From positions 1 to 42,607 of the forward strand of contig JAUYHE010000006.1 in assembly GCA_030690175.1 (NCBI GenBank): a DNA stretch of 42,607 nucleotides, in the 5' to 3' direction. The DNA comes from a bacterium. GTDB taxonomy: Bacteria > Patescibacteriota > Microgenomatia > Woykebacterales > RBG-16-39-9b. The number at the start of each line of letters is the position of its first letter. The stretch's first letter is position 1. Positions 15,610-22,188 of the stretch are shown in pieces. A model generated the notes under the pieces. The model searched no databases. It was not told where the DNA came from and saw only the letters and a list, made by a program, of their open reading frames with translations. The position numbers were made by a program, and so were the translations under genes.

Positions 15610-15957
15610 TTAGGATTTAATTTTGGCCAGGATTTGCTTAAAGGTATCCGGATCAGATAGAGCAATATCAGCTAATATTTTTCTATCCAATGAAATTTCG
15701 GCTTTCTTTAAGCCACCTATAAATTTATTATAAGAAATCTCTTCCTTATTAAGAGCGGCGCTGATTTTGGTTATCCAAAGACTTCTTTTTTGCCTCTTTT
15801 TTTGTTTGCGACCGGCAAAGGCGTACGCACCGGCATGAAGAACAGCCTCTTTAGCGGTTCTCACCAACCGACTCCTCGCGCCCCGATAGCCTTTAGCGCT
15901 TTTAAGAATTTTCTTATGACGTTTTCCTTTGGTTAAACCCTTTTTTACTCTGGCCAT
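15610..15957 (-). CDS. rplT: 50S ribosomal protein bL20
   Basis: A 115-aa bL20, an early 23S rRNA assembly protein. It shows MARVKKGLTKGKRHKKIL, GYRGARSRLVRTAKEAV and a C-terminal globular part. I use the ATG at 15957, one base after the rpmI stop, giving the canonical MARVKK start; a TTG four codons earlier would overlap rpmI and is unlikely. In E. coli bL20 represses its own operon; no such site was recognised here. Confidence 0.95.
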   Translation of the reverse strand: MARVKKGLTKGKRHKKILKSAKGYRGARSRLVRTAKEAVLHAGAYAFAGRKQKKRQKRSLWITKISAALNKEEISYNKFIGGLKKAEISLDRKILADIALSDPDTFKQILAKIKS

Positions 15958-15958
15958 C

Positions 15959-16150
15959 TTAGAGTCCAATAAGCCGCTTCATTCTTTTTTTAGCTTTGCC
16001 AACAAGAACGGTTGGTTCTTTTTGGCGTCGGATCCGGCTTTTACTTTTCTTTCTTTTTAGATGCGAAGAATAAGCGTGACCTCGTAGCAGTTTTCCTTTA
16101 GAAGTCACCTTAAACCTTTTCACAGCTGTTTTTTTGGCTTTTTGCTTCAT
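15959..16150 (-). CDS. rpmI: 50S ribosomal protein bL35
   Basis: A 63-aa, very basic bL35 with KTAVKRFKVTSKGKLLRGHA and HLKRKKSKSRIRRQK. Lies 6 bp after infC and one base before rplT, the conserved infC-rpmI-rplT order. Confidence 0.95.
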   Translation of the reverse strand: MKQKAKKTAVKRFKVTSKGKLLRGHAYSSHLKRKKSKSRIRRQKEPTVLVGKAKKRMKRLIGL

Positions 16151-16156
16151 AAATCG

Positions 16157-16669
16157 TTACCCTTTTTTATACTTTAAACTCAAACTTAAATTTCTACCAA
16201 CTAGTTTTGCCCCCACATCCTTTTCAGCTATATCAACCAGTTTTTCCTCCAGGCTTTTTAAGATTTTATATCCAAATTCGGGATGAATAATTTCCCGGCC
16301 GCCAAATTTTACCGTTAGTTTTACCCTGTCTCCCCCGGACAGGAAATGTCTTGCTCGATCGGTTCTGACCTGCAAATCATGTTCACTCATGAGGGGTCCT
16401 AGCCAAATCTCCTTTGTGGTTGCTTCTTTAGTTTTTCTTTTGGCGACTCGTTCCTTCTTTGCTTCCTCGTATTTAAATTTTTTAAAATCGACTACGCGCA
16501 CTACTGGTGGATTTGCCTTTGGAGCAATTTCAACTAAGTCTAAAGACGCGTCTCGTGCTTTTTCCCGGGCTTCTTGAATAGAAACTATACCTACCTGCTT
16601 CCCTTCTCGATCAATAAGGCGTACTTCTTTGGCAAGGATATTATGGTTGATTCGGTAGAATCTTCCTAT
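16157..16669 (-). CDS. infC: Translation initiation factor IF-3 with a probable AUA start codon
   Basis: A complete two-domain IF-3 of 170 aa. The N-terminal domain reads RFYRINHNILAKEVRLIDRE... and the C-terminal domain begins near KEIWLGPLMSEHD; both match the family. No ATG, GTG or TTG lies before the N-terminal domain: an in-frame TAA (16675-16673) is followed by AAA and then ATA (16669-16667), which stands 10 nt after a strong AAGGAGG (16686-16680). ATA is the only plausible start. The first GTG (16501) would delete the whole N-terminal domain. IF-3 rejects non-canonical starts, so this suggests autoregulation as with the AUU start of E. coli infC. Confidence 0.9.
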   Translation of the reverse strand: MGRFYRINHNILAKEVRLIDREGKQVGIVSIQEAREKARDASLDLVEIAPKANPPVVRVVDFKKFKYEEAKKERVAKRKTKEATTKEIWLGPLMSEHDLQVRTDRARHFLSGGDRVKLTVKFGGREIIHPEFGYKILKSLEEKLVDIAEKDVGAKLVGRNLSLSLKYKKG

Positions 16670-16736
16670 TTTTTAGGTTCCTCCTTGGACCTTTGTAAAA
16701 AGAAACTATCCATATTTTAAAAGAATTAGAATGCAT

Positions 16737-16766
16737 AGTCTACCAAACATGGGAGTTCGCTGTCAA
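16737..16766 (-). promoter_or_regulatory. Promoter of infC-rpmI-rplT
   Basis: Minus strand: TTGACA (16766-16761, overlapping the tsaC stop), 18 bp, TAGACT (16742-16737). It gives a leader of about 60 nt, which contains a 15-codon ORF (16713-16666) whose TAG overlaps the infC ATA. Confidence 0.6.
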
Positions 16767-17428
16767 TTTAGTTTAGGCTCCTCTTCATTAGAAAATATTT
16801 TCTCGATTTGTTGGACGCTTACTGGACCCTCTCGTAGAATAAGGGGTTTTTTCTTCGTAAAATCAACGATGGTGGATGGAGAAACCCTTTTCAACCTACC
16901 AGCATCGAGTATCAAGTCAACTAATTCTATTTTCTTGTCGTCTAGTTCCACTAACACCTCTTCGACCGAATATGGCGCCTTACGGCCTGATCTATTTGCT
17001 GAAGTTGCGGTGTAGGGTCGTCCCAGCTCTCTAGCCAACAACTTGTTCACAGCCAGAGCGGGTATTCTGATTCCGACGGTTGGTTTTCCACCAGTTAGAA
17101 TCTCGGGGAGCAGACCATCTCTTTTTTTCAAGACGATGGTTAAAGGACCAGGCAAAAATTTATCAGCCAACGCTAGCGACCGTTGGTTTAAAAAAGCGTA
17201 TTTTTTGGCCATTTCGATATCAGCAACAACGATGTGGATAGGTTTTCCCCTGCTTCTTCCCTTGATATCAAATATTTTTTTGATAGCAGACGGATTTGTT
17301 GCATCGGCAGCAAGTAAATAGGCCGTATCAGTGGGACAAATTACTAATCCTCCTTTCTCTAAGATGCGGGTTGCGGTACTTACTACTTTCAGGTCTGGGT
17401 TAGCTGGATCGATAGATATTTTTTGCAT
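16763..17428 (-). CDS. tsaC: Threonylcarbamoyl-AMP synthase TsaC/Sua5
   Basis: A 221-aa YrdC/Sua5-domain enzyme. It makes threonylcarbamoyl-AMP from Thr, bicarbonate and ATP, the first step of t6A37 synthesis in ANN-decoding tRNAs. Visible motifs: GGLVICPTDTAYLLAADATN, FDIKGRSRGKPIHIVV and PYTATSANRSG. It overlaps the end of tsaD, the second-step enzyme, by 29 bp, which fits joint expression. The short C-terminal Sua5 domain is absent, so it is of the TsaC form. Confidence 0.93.
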   Translation of the reverse strand: MQKISIDPANPDLKVVSTATRILEKGGLVICPTDTAYLLAADATNPSAIKKIFDIKGRSRGKPIHIVVADIEMAKKYAFLNQRSLALADKFLPGPLTIVLKKRDGLLPEILTGGKPTVGIRIPALAVNKLLARELGRPYTATSANRSGRKAPYSVEEVLVELDDKKIELVDLILDAGRLKRVSPSTIVDFTKKKPLILREGPVSVQQIEKIFSNEEEPKLN

Positions 17429-18458
17429 ATTTTCCTAAAGCGGTATAGGTATCGGCTTGGGCAAAAATTTTATTTCTGGGTGTCGGAAAATAATTGTAGA
17501 AGGCGTAACTGGCCACAAAAGCGCCATTATCAGTACACAGCTCTATTGGTGGGATGTAGGTTGGAACTGGGGATTTTTCTTTCAATTGCGAGCGCAGAGT
17601 TTGGTTGGCGGCTACACCACCAGCCAGAAGAAGCGATTTTACCTTATATATTTTCAAAGCCCGCAGGGTTTTCGTTACTAGGACCTCAATTATCGCTGCT
17701 TGGGTTGAAGCAGCTACATCCTCTTTTTTGTAGGACCCAGCTTCCGCTTGTCTTACTACCGCTGTTTTTAACCCACTGAAAGAAAAATCAAAATTTTTGC
17801 TGGCAATCATTGGTCTGGGGAGAGCGACTCTTTTTGGATCGCCGCTTTGTGCTAATTGCTGTATTGCTGGTCCTCCTGGATAGGAAAGACCAATAAACCG
17901 GGCAATTTTATCAAAAGCTTCCCCCGCGGTATCATCCCTTGTTTCGCCTATTAGTCTAAAGGAGTGGTGTCCTTCCATTAAAAATAGGTTGGTATGGCCA
18001 CCTGAAACCGTCAGTACCACTGTCGGAAACTCCGGGAAAGGTTGACCGGAAAGCCAATTGGCATAAACATGGGCAAGGGTGTGAACTACTGGCACAATGG
18101 GTTTATCCCAAACCCAGGCAAGAGTCTTTGCTACTTCCACACCAACTAGTAAACTGCCAATTAAACCCGGACCAACTGTTACTGCAATTGCGTCGAGATT
18201 TTCTCGCGCCCATTTAGTCGCCACGAAGTCTGCTTCAACTGCTTGACGATCATATCCCGCTGCATCAAAAACTGCCCTTTGAATCACTGGTATGATTGAT
18301 TTAGTCTGCTCTCTAGCAGCTATTTCGGGGATGATGCCCCCAGTCTTTGTGTGAATAGAGGCGGAACTTGCATAAATATTAGAAAGTAATTTGGAACCAT
18401 TCTCAACGATTGCCGCTGCAGTTTCGTCACAAGACGTTTCAATGCCTAGAATTTTCAT
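17400..18458 (-). CDS. tsaD: tRNA N6-threonylcarbamoyltransferase TsaD
   Basis: A 352-aa ASKHA-fold metalloenzyme transferring threonylcarbamoyl to A37. N-terminal MKILGIETSCDETAAAIVEN, metal-binding His126 and His130 (HTLAHVY) and VSGGHTNLFL are intact. Residues about 69-88 form an insert before LDAIAVTVGPGL that is not part of the usual core. It overlaps thrS by 4 bp (ATGA) upstream and tsaC downstream. Confidence 0.95.
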   Translation of the reverse strand: MKILGIETSCDETAAAIVENGSKLLSNIYASSASIHTKTGGIIPEIAAREQTKSIIPVIQRAVFDAAGYDRQAVEADFVATKWARENLDAIAVTVGPGLIGSLLVGVEVAKTLAWVWDKPIVPVVHTLAHVYANWLSGQPFPEFPTVVLTVSGGHTNLFLMEGHHSFRLIGETRDDTAGEAFDKIARFIGLSYPGGPAIQQLAQSGDPKRVALPRPMIASKNFDFSFSGLKTAVVRQAEAGSYKKEDVAASTQAAIIEVLVTKTLRALKIYKVKSLLLAGGVAANQTLRSQLKEKSPVPTYIPPIELCTDNGAFVASYAFYNYFPTPRNKIFAQADTYTALGKYAKNIYRSS

Positions 18459-20245
18459 CTTCGGTCAAAAGATTTTGCTTCCTTTTCAAAGCGGGCCAAC
18501 AACTCTGCTAAAGACACCACCCCCTCATCGCCATTTTGCCAAGAACGAACAGCGACCTGGCGTTGCACTTTTTCCTTATCGCCAACGATTAGCATGTAGG
18601 GTATTTTTTGTAACTGGGCATCGCGGATTTTGGCTTGCATAGTTTCCGAACGATTGTCAACCTCAATATAGAAATTAGCCTTTGTTAACATTTTTTGAAT
18701 ACTTTCTGCATATTCAGCGTGTCTTTCGGCAATTGGAATGACGACAGCCTGCACTGGAGAAAGCCAAAACGGCAAAGCTCCGGCGTAGTGTTCTAAAATA
18801 ATCGCTAGAAAACGTTCAAATGATCCAAGAATCGCTCGATGAATCATAATTGGAGTCGCTCGCCGGCCCCCTTCGTCGATATAAACAGCGTTAAATCGTT
18901 TTGGCATCTGGAAATCTAGTTGAATCGTAGCAAGCTGCCAATTTCGTCCCAAACTATCATCAATATGCAGGTCAATTTTTGGGCCGTAAAACGCACCGTC
19001 CTTTGGCTTCAGAAAGTAAGCGACCTTATTATTTTTCAAAGCCTGCTCCAGACTTTTTTCCGCCTTTTCCCAGACAGATACTTCCCCTAAGGCTTTATCT
19101 GGTTTTGTTGCCAGATAAAAGGTAGGTTTAAAACCAAATGAGTTGAAAACTTCTTTCGCCATCTCGATCGCTTCACTAATTGCATCTCCTACTTGGTCTG
19201 GGGTGCAGAGAACGTGACCATCATCTTGCGAAAACTCACGGACGCGGAAAAGACCATTTAGGGTTCCCGATTCCTCATATCGATGTAAAATATCCAAATC
19301 GGAATATTTAAGCGGTAACTCATTGTGGCTGTGATGGGTGGTGTTATACAAAAGAAGAGTCTCAGGACAGTTCATCGGCTTTAAAGAGTAAGTGTGCTTA
19401 TCAGTATTAAAAACAAACATATCTTCTCGGAAAAGCTCCCAATGACCACTTGTTTCCCAAACCTCTCTTTTGGCTAAGAGCGGAGTAGATATCTCTAGAT
19501 AGCTGTACTTTTTATTAAAAGCGCGAATAAAATCTTTTAGTTTCTGTAAAAGCCGGTGACCTTTGGGGTACCAAAAAGGCATTCCTGGAGCCTGGGGAAG
19601 AAAAGTAAAAAGGCCAAGCTCACTACCAAGACGCTTATGATCTCTTTTCTTTTGCTCTTCCAGGTTGTGCAAGTACTGATCTAATTCCGGTTTTGTTTGC
19701 CAAACGACGCCGTAAATTCTGGTTAGCATCTTATTTTTCTCGGAGCCGCGCCAATAAGCCCCGGCTATAGTCAGCAACTTAAAGTGCCCAATTTTACCGC
19801 TTGAGGCTACATGCGGGCCGCGGCATAAATCTAAGAAGTCTCCTGTTCTGTAATAAGACACTTTCTTTACCTTACCTTTGGCGCTTTTTCCATCTTCAAC
19901 CCCGACATTTGTTTTGTGATCGACATCGGCGGAGCCGGTCTCCTTTATCTGCTCTAAAAGCGCTGCCTTATACAATTGACTCCTTCCCCGCTCCATCTTT
20001 ATCGCTTCGTCGATACCCATTTCACTTTTTTCGAAGGCTAGATCTTGCTTCTTTAACTCGCCCATTGCCGTTTCTATCTTTAGGAGGTCCTTTTCGCCTA
20101 TTTTGACGGGGAGATCGAAGTCGTAGTAGAAACCACTTTTCGTTACCGGACCGATACCAAATTTGGTTTTTGGCCACATTTTATATACAGCGGCGGCTAA
20201 AAGGTGGGCCGCTGAATGCCGTATTATTTCCAAAGAATCGTTCAT
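18455..20245 (-). CDS. thrS: Threonyl-tRNA synthetase lacking the TGS domain
   Basis: A 596-aa class II synthetase. The protein starts directly with the editing domain, MNDSLEIIRHSAAHLL, whose zinc-like site HSAAH is at 10-14; the ubiquitin-like TGS domain (about 60 residues at the N-terminus of E. coli ThrS, 642 aa) is missing. The catalytic core has MNCPETLLLYN, RVREFSQDDGHV and the MIHRAILGSFERF motif 3. A C-terminal anticodon-binding domain follows. It overlaps both neighbours by 4 bp. Confidence 0.95.
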   Translation of the reverse strand: MNDSLEIIRHSAAHLLAAAVYKMWPKTKFGIGPVTKSGFYYDFDLPVKIGEKDLLKIETAMGELKKQDLAFEKSEMGIDEAIKMERGRSQLYKAALLEQIKETGSADVDHKTNVGVEDGKSAKGKVKKVSYYRTGDFLDLCRGPHVASSGKIGHFKLLTIAGAYWRGSEKNKMLTRIYGVVWQTKPELDQYLHNLEEQKKRDHKRLGSELGLFTFLPQAPGMPFWYPKGHRLLQKLKDFIRAFNKKYSYLEISTPLLAKREVWETSGHWELFREDMFVFNTDKHTYSLKPMNCPETLLLYNTTHHSHNELPLKYSDLDILHRYEESGTLNGLFRVREFSQDDGHVLCTPDQVGDAISEAIEMAKEVFNSFGFKPTFYLATKPDKALGEVSVWEKAEKSLEQALKNNKVAYFLKPKDGAFYGPKIDLHIDDSLGRNWQLATIQLDFQMPKRFNAVYIDEGGRRATPIMIHRAILGSFERFLAIILEHYAGALPFWLSPVQAVVIPIAERHAEYAESIQKMLTKANFYIEVDNRSETMQAKIRDAQLQKIPYMLIVGDKEKVQRQVAVRSWQNGDEGVVSLAELLARFEKEAKSFDRR

Positions 20246-20502
20246 TGCACGTTTTGAGATGGAATTGATTGTAAGATGTTACCGATGAAATCACCGATAA
20301 ATGGAATACTGTGAAGCTTGCTGACCAAAATTATCAAGACTGCGACTATCACTGTAGCTCCCAGTACTGTTCCCAAACCCCAAGCCAGCCCACCTAGAAA
20401 ATTATTTAAAATCACTTTCCAAGTTGAAATATGAATCCGGGTGTGTCCTCGCTGCGATCCTAGCTCGATATATTCTTTTTGCGCGTTATCGTTTTCGGCC
20501 AT
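20242..20502 (-). CDS. Small membrane protein, DUF5665-like
   Basis: An 86-aa protein starting MAENDNAQKEYIELG. A hydrophilic N-terminus (1-30) leads to a Gly-rich hydrophobic stretch FLGGLAWGLGTVLGATVIVA and a short amphipathic tail. The pattern resembles DUF5665 proteins seen in candidate-phyla bacteria; I am only moderately sure of the family. I start at the ATG at 20502 because a longer in-frame reading runs into the tRNA-Val gene. Overlaps thrS by 4 bp. Function unknown. Confidence 0.75.
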   Translation of the reverse strand: MAENDNAQKEYIELGSQRGHTRIHISTWKVILNNFLGGLAWGLGTVLGATVIVAVLIILVSKLHSIPFIGDFIGNILQSIPSQNVQ

Positions 20503-20514
20503 TTCAGAGTCTAC

Positions 20515-20591
20515 TGGTGGGCTGAAGAGGGCTCGAACCTCTGACCTCCGCGATGTCAACGCGACGCTCTAACCAGCTGAGCTACCAGCCC
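20515..20591 (-). tRNA. tRNA-Val (anticodon GAC)
   Basis: A full cloverleaf of 77 nt with acceptor GGGCTGG/TCAGCCC, anticodon loop TTGACAT and encoded CCA. It lies 4 bp after clpP and 12 bp before the small membrane protein gene on the same strand. Confidence 0.95.
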
Positions 20592-20595
20592 AAAA

Positions 20596-21255
20596 TTATT
20601 TTGTAATTTTTACCGGTTCTATGTTAATTGGAATTGGTGGCAATGCGTCCTTCTGAATTTTGGTTACTTGACCTTTGCCCCCTTCCACCACGCCGTCTAT
20701 TATACCGTACTTCTTGGCCTCACTACTAGTCATAAAGAAATCACGTTCAGTGTCTTTCTCTACCTGTTTGATGGGTTGTTTTGCTTCCCGAGACAAAATT
20801 TCGTTTAATTTTCTTTTAAGTTTTAGGATTTCGTCAGCGTGAATCTTAATATCAGTAGCTTGGCCGGAGATTTCGGTCATCGGCTGATGGATCATTATTT
20901 TTGAATTCGGTAGGGCAAAGCGTTTACCGCGTTTACCACCGGCCAAGATCACTGCTGCTCCGGAAGCGGCCATTCCCGCGCAAACAGTTTGTATATCCGG
21001 TCGCACGTATTTCATAGTGTCATAAATTGCTAATGTGCTGTGCACGTAACCACCCGGCGAGTTTATATAAATACTAATATCCTTCTCGCTGTTTTCATTT
21101 TCAAGGTACAGGAGTTCGGCAATGATAATATTTGCCGTTTCATCAGTAATCGCACCGCCAATAAAAATAATTCTTTCTTCAAGAAGCCGGCTGTAAATAT
21201 CATAGGCCCGCTCACCTCTTGGGTCGCGTTTTATAACCATTGGTATCAATTCCAT
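20596..21255 (-). CDS. clpP: ATP-dependent Clp protease proteolytic subunit
   Basis: A 219-aa serine peptidase that forms the 14-mer barrel used with ClpX or ClpA/C. The catalytic triad is visible: Ser98 (CAGMAASGAAVIL), His123 (MIHQPM) and Asp172 (DTERDFFM). The N-terminus is of the mature length, with no obvious long propeptide. The C-terminal about 20 residues (GQVTKIQKDALPPIPIN) are longer than usual. The start codon lies 10 nt after an extended -10 box, so the leader is nearly absent. Confidence 0.95.
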   Translation of the reverse strand: MELIPMVIKRDPRGERAYDIYSRLLEERIIFIGGAITDETANIIIAELLYLENENSEKDISIYINSPGGYVHSTLAIYDTMKYVRPDIQTVCAGMAASGAAVILAGGKRGKRFALPNSKIMIHQPMTEISGQATDIKIHADEILKLKRKLNEILSREAKQPIKQVEKDTERDFFMTSSEAKKYGIIDGVVEGGKGQVTKIQKDALPPIPINIEPVKITK

Positions 21256-21265
21256 AACAGGAGGA

Positions 21266-21274
21266 ATTATACCA
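21266..21274 (-). promoter_or_regulatory. Extended -10 promoter of clpP
   Basis: TGGTATAAT on the minus strand. No convincing -35. The same 9-mer recurs before several tRNA genes in the window. Confidence 0.6.
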
Positions 21275-21307
21275 GATGCAGGCTAAGTTTTCTAGATTTT
21301 GAATTTC

Positions 21308-21346
21308 CAAAAGAAAAACCCCAGCCAGAGCCGCGTAACTGGGGCT
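21308..21346 (-). terminator. Intrinsic terminator after the GC-rich ORF pair
   Basis: Minus strand: CCCCAG pairs with CTGGGG around a GC-rich loop, followed by TTTTTCTTTT. It ends the transcript of the two small ORFs at 21378-21822. Confidence 0.7.
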
Positions 21347-21377
21347 GAAATCGATCTCAAGTGACTTCCGGGTTTCT

Positions 21378-21638
21378 CTAATGAGCGACGGAGACTGGCA
21401 TCGGGCGAGATTCTGGTGGAGTGAACGGAACTCTCCCCAATCTCACCAGATCCATTTGGTGGCCAGTCAACCCTTGCAGATGGTCAAAAAGCTTGGCTTT
21501 CCGCTGCTCCAGGCGACGCCACTTCGGACTTCTGGGATGGATCTTCCCGGATTCAAGCTTCGCTTCGATAATGCCAAACTCTTCTCGATTCGCCCTGATT
21601 AGACGGTCGGTTTTGTCCAGAGAATCTGGAAATTGCAC
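21378..21638 (-). CDS. Hypothetical protein, 86 aa, GC-rich island
   Basis: I do not recognise this protein. It starts at GTG (21638) seven bases after AGGAGG, one of the best ribosome binding sites in the window, and one base after the preceding ORF's stop. It is hydrophilic and charged (DKTDRLIRANREEF, KWRRLEQRKAKLFDHL), probably helical, with a Pro-rich end. A clean terminator follows. The DNA is visibly richer in G+C than its neighbours, which hints at acquisition from elsewhere. Confidence 0.6.
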   Translation of the reverse strand: MQFPDSLDKTDRLIRANREEFGIIEAKLESGKIHPRSPKWRRLEQRKAKLFDHLQGLTGHQMDLVRLGRVPFTPPESRPMPVSVAH

Positions 21639-21639
21639 G

Positions 21640-21822
21640 TCAGGCCCTCCTCGAAGAAACGTCAGTGGTCATTGCCGGTGGAGTGCGGGGTGTTGTTATC
21701 CTTTCGGATGCTAGATCACCCTCAGTCGGTGGCTTGGAAGAACGATTTCGGTTTTCGCCTTGGCCTGTGAGTTCCGGGTCATCGGGATCAAGCACGGTTG
21801 CCGCTCCTTTCTTACTGATCAT
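21640..21822 (-). CDS. Hypothetical protein, about 50-60 aa, GC-rich island
   Basis: Unrecognised. The ATG at 21822 gives 60 residues (MISKKGAATVLDPDDPEL...), but a GTG at 21795 lies 8 bases after AAAGGAG and may be the true start. The peptide is hydrophilic and rich in Pro, Thr, Arg and Asp, and looks disordered. Its last codons contain the AGGAGG used by the next gene. An upstream in-frame extension would run through a tRNA-like sequence and was rejected. Confidence 0.45.
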   Translation of the reverse strand: MISKKGAATVLDPDDPELTGQGENRNRSSKPPTEGDLASERITTPRTPPAMTTDVSSRRA

Positions 21823-21851
21823 CTCTCCGACCGTGGGTATTAGATTTTTAA

Positions 21852-21923
21852 TGGGTTGTGAGGGATTCGAACCCACAACACCCTTGCACAAAACAAGACG
21901 CTCTACCATTGAGCTAACAACCC
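21852..21923 (-). tRNA. Atypical tRNA, Gln-like by anticodon (UUG)
   Basis: A 72-nt cloverleaf: acceptor GGGTTGT/ACAACCC, D-arm GCTC/GAGC, anticodon stem TCTTG/CAAGG with loop TTTTGTG, T-arm with TTCGAAT. The anticodon reads TTG by position, but base 37 is U where a purine is normal, the T-stem has a mismatch, CCA is not encoded, and G1 and A73 differ from the U1-A72/G73 of the two proper tRNA-Gln genes at 31213-31366. Identity is therefore uncertain; it may be degenerate. Confidence 0.6.
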
Positions 21924-21927
21924 AAAT

Positions 21928-22008
21928 TGGAGGTGGTAGGAATTGCACCTGCCTTGCCAGAAGGCGAAGTCCCCATAAGATAAAATCTTCTAATCAGCTT
22001 GGACCTCC
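21928..22008 (-). other. Cloverleaf-like degenerate tRNA
   Basis: An 81-nt sequence closed by GGAGGT/ACCTCC with a T-arm-like GCAGG-TGCAATT-CCTAC and a variable-arm-like hairpin CTTCGCC-TTCT-GGCAAG. No convincing 7-base anticodon loop can be drawn. It starts 7 bp after a terminator and lies 4 bp from the atypical tRNA. Probably a pseudo-tRNA or tRNA-like RNA. Confidence 0.4.
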
Positions 22009-22015
22009 AGGCATC

Positions 22016-22037
22016 AAAAAACCCCCTGGCGGGGGTT
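22016..22037 (-). terminator. Intrinsic terminator of the short unit at 22148
   Basis: Minus strand: AACCCCC-GCCA-GGGGGTT, a 7-bp GC-rich stem that runs into six T. Confidence 0.8.
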
Positions 22038-22061
22038 CTCGAAAACTTTATTTAAAAATAC

Positions 22062-22148
22062 TTAGGTCGTTTCCCCCGCAACTATTCCCGCCTCCTTAAT
22101 AAGGAGTGCAAAGGACATATTGGTAATAAGGAAACGATATCTACCCAT
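22062..22148 (-). CDS. 28-codon leaderless ORF or structured small RNA
   Basis: The ATG lies 7 nt after a near-perfect promoter, the same spacing as in several apparently leaderless genes here. The peptide is MGRYRFLITNMSFALLIKEA plus GIVAGETT and is not recognised. Alternatively the product is an RNA: TCGTTTCC near the 5' end pairs with GGAAACGA near the 3' end, CTCCTT-ATT-AAGGAG forms an inner hairpin, and a strong terminator closes a transcript of about 135 nt. It does not match SRP RNA, tmRNA or RNase P RNA signatures. I cannot decide between the two. Confidence 0.45.
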   Translation of the reverse strand: MGRYRFLITNMSFALLIKEAGIVAGETT

Positions 22149-22155
22149 TGATGTT

Positions 22156-22184
22156 ATTTTAAAAATATAAGTTCCAGCTGTCAA
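22156..22184 (-). promoter_or_regulatory. Promoter of the short unit at 22148
   Basis: Minus strand: TTGACA (22184-22179), 17 bp, TAAAAT (22161-22156). The -35 box lies just 5 bp after the stop codon of the LiaF-like gene. Confidence 0.75.
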
Positions 22185-22188
22185 GGGG

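Noticed and set aside
15333..15610. T-box riboswitch before pheS
   Set aside because: No T-box sequence (AGGGTGGNACCGCG type) or specifier stem is present; only a promoter and a terminator-like hairpin are seen.
16157..16501. A 114-codon reading of infC from GTG 16501
   Set aside because: The same frame upstream encodes the conserved IF-3 N-terminal domain behind AAGGAGG; the GTG is internal.
21665..22099. A 144-codon plus-strand ORF
   Set aside because: It runs antisense through both tRNA-like sequences and a terminator, and its peptide is a typical translated-tRNA artefact.
22016..22184. SRP RNA, tmRNA or RNase P RNA
   Set aside because: None of the conserved sequence signatures of these RNAs is present in the transcript.
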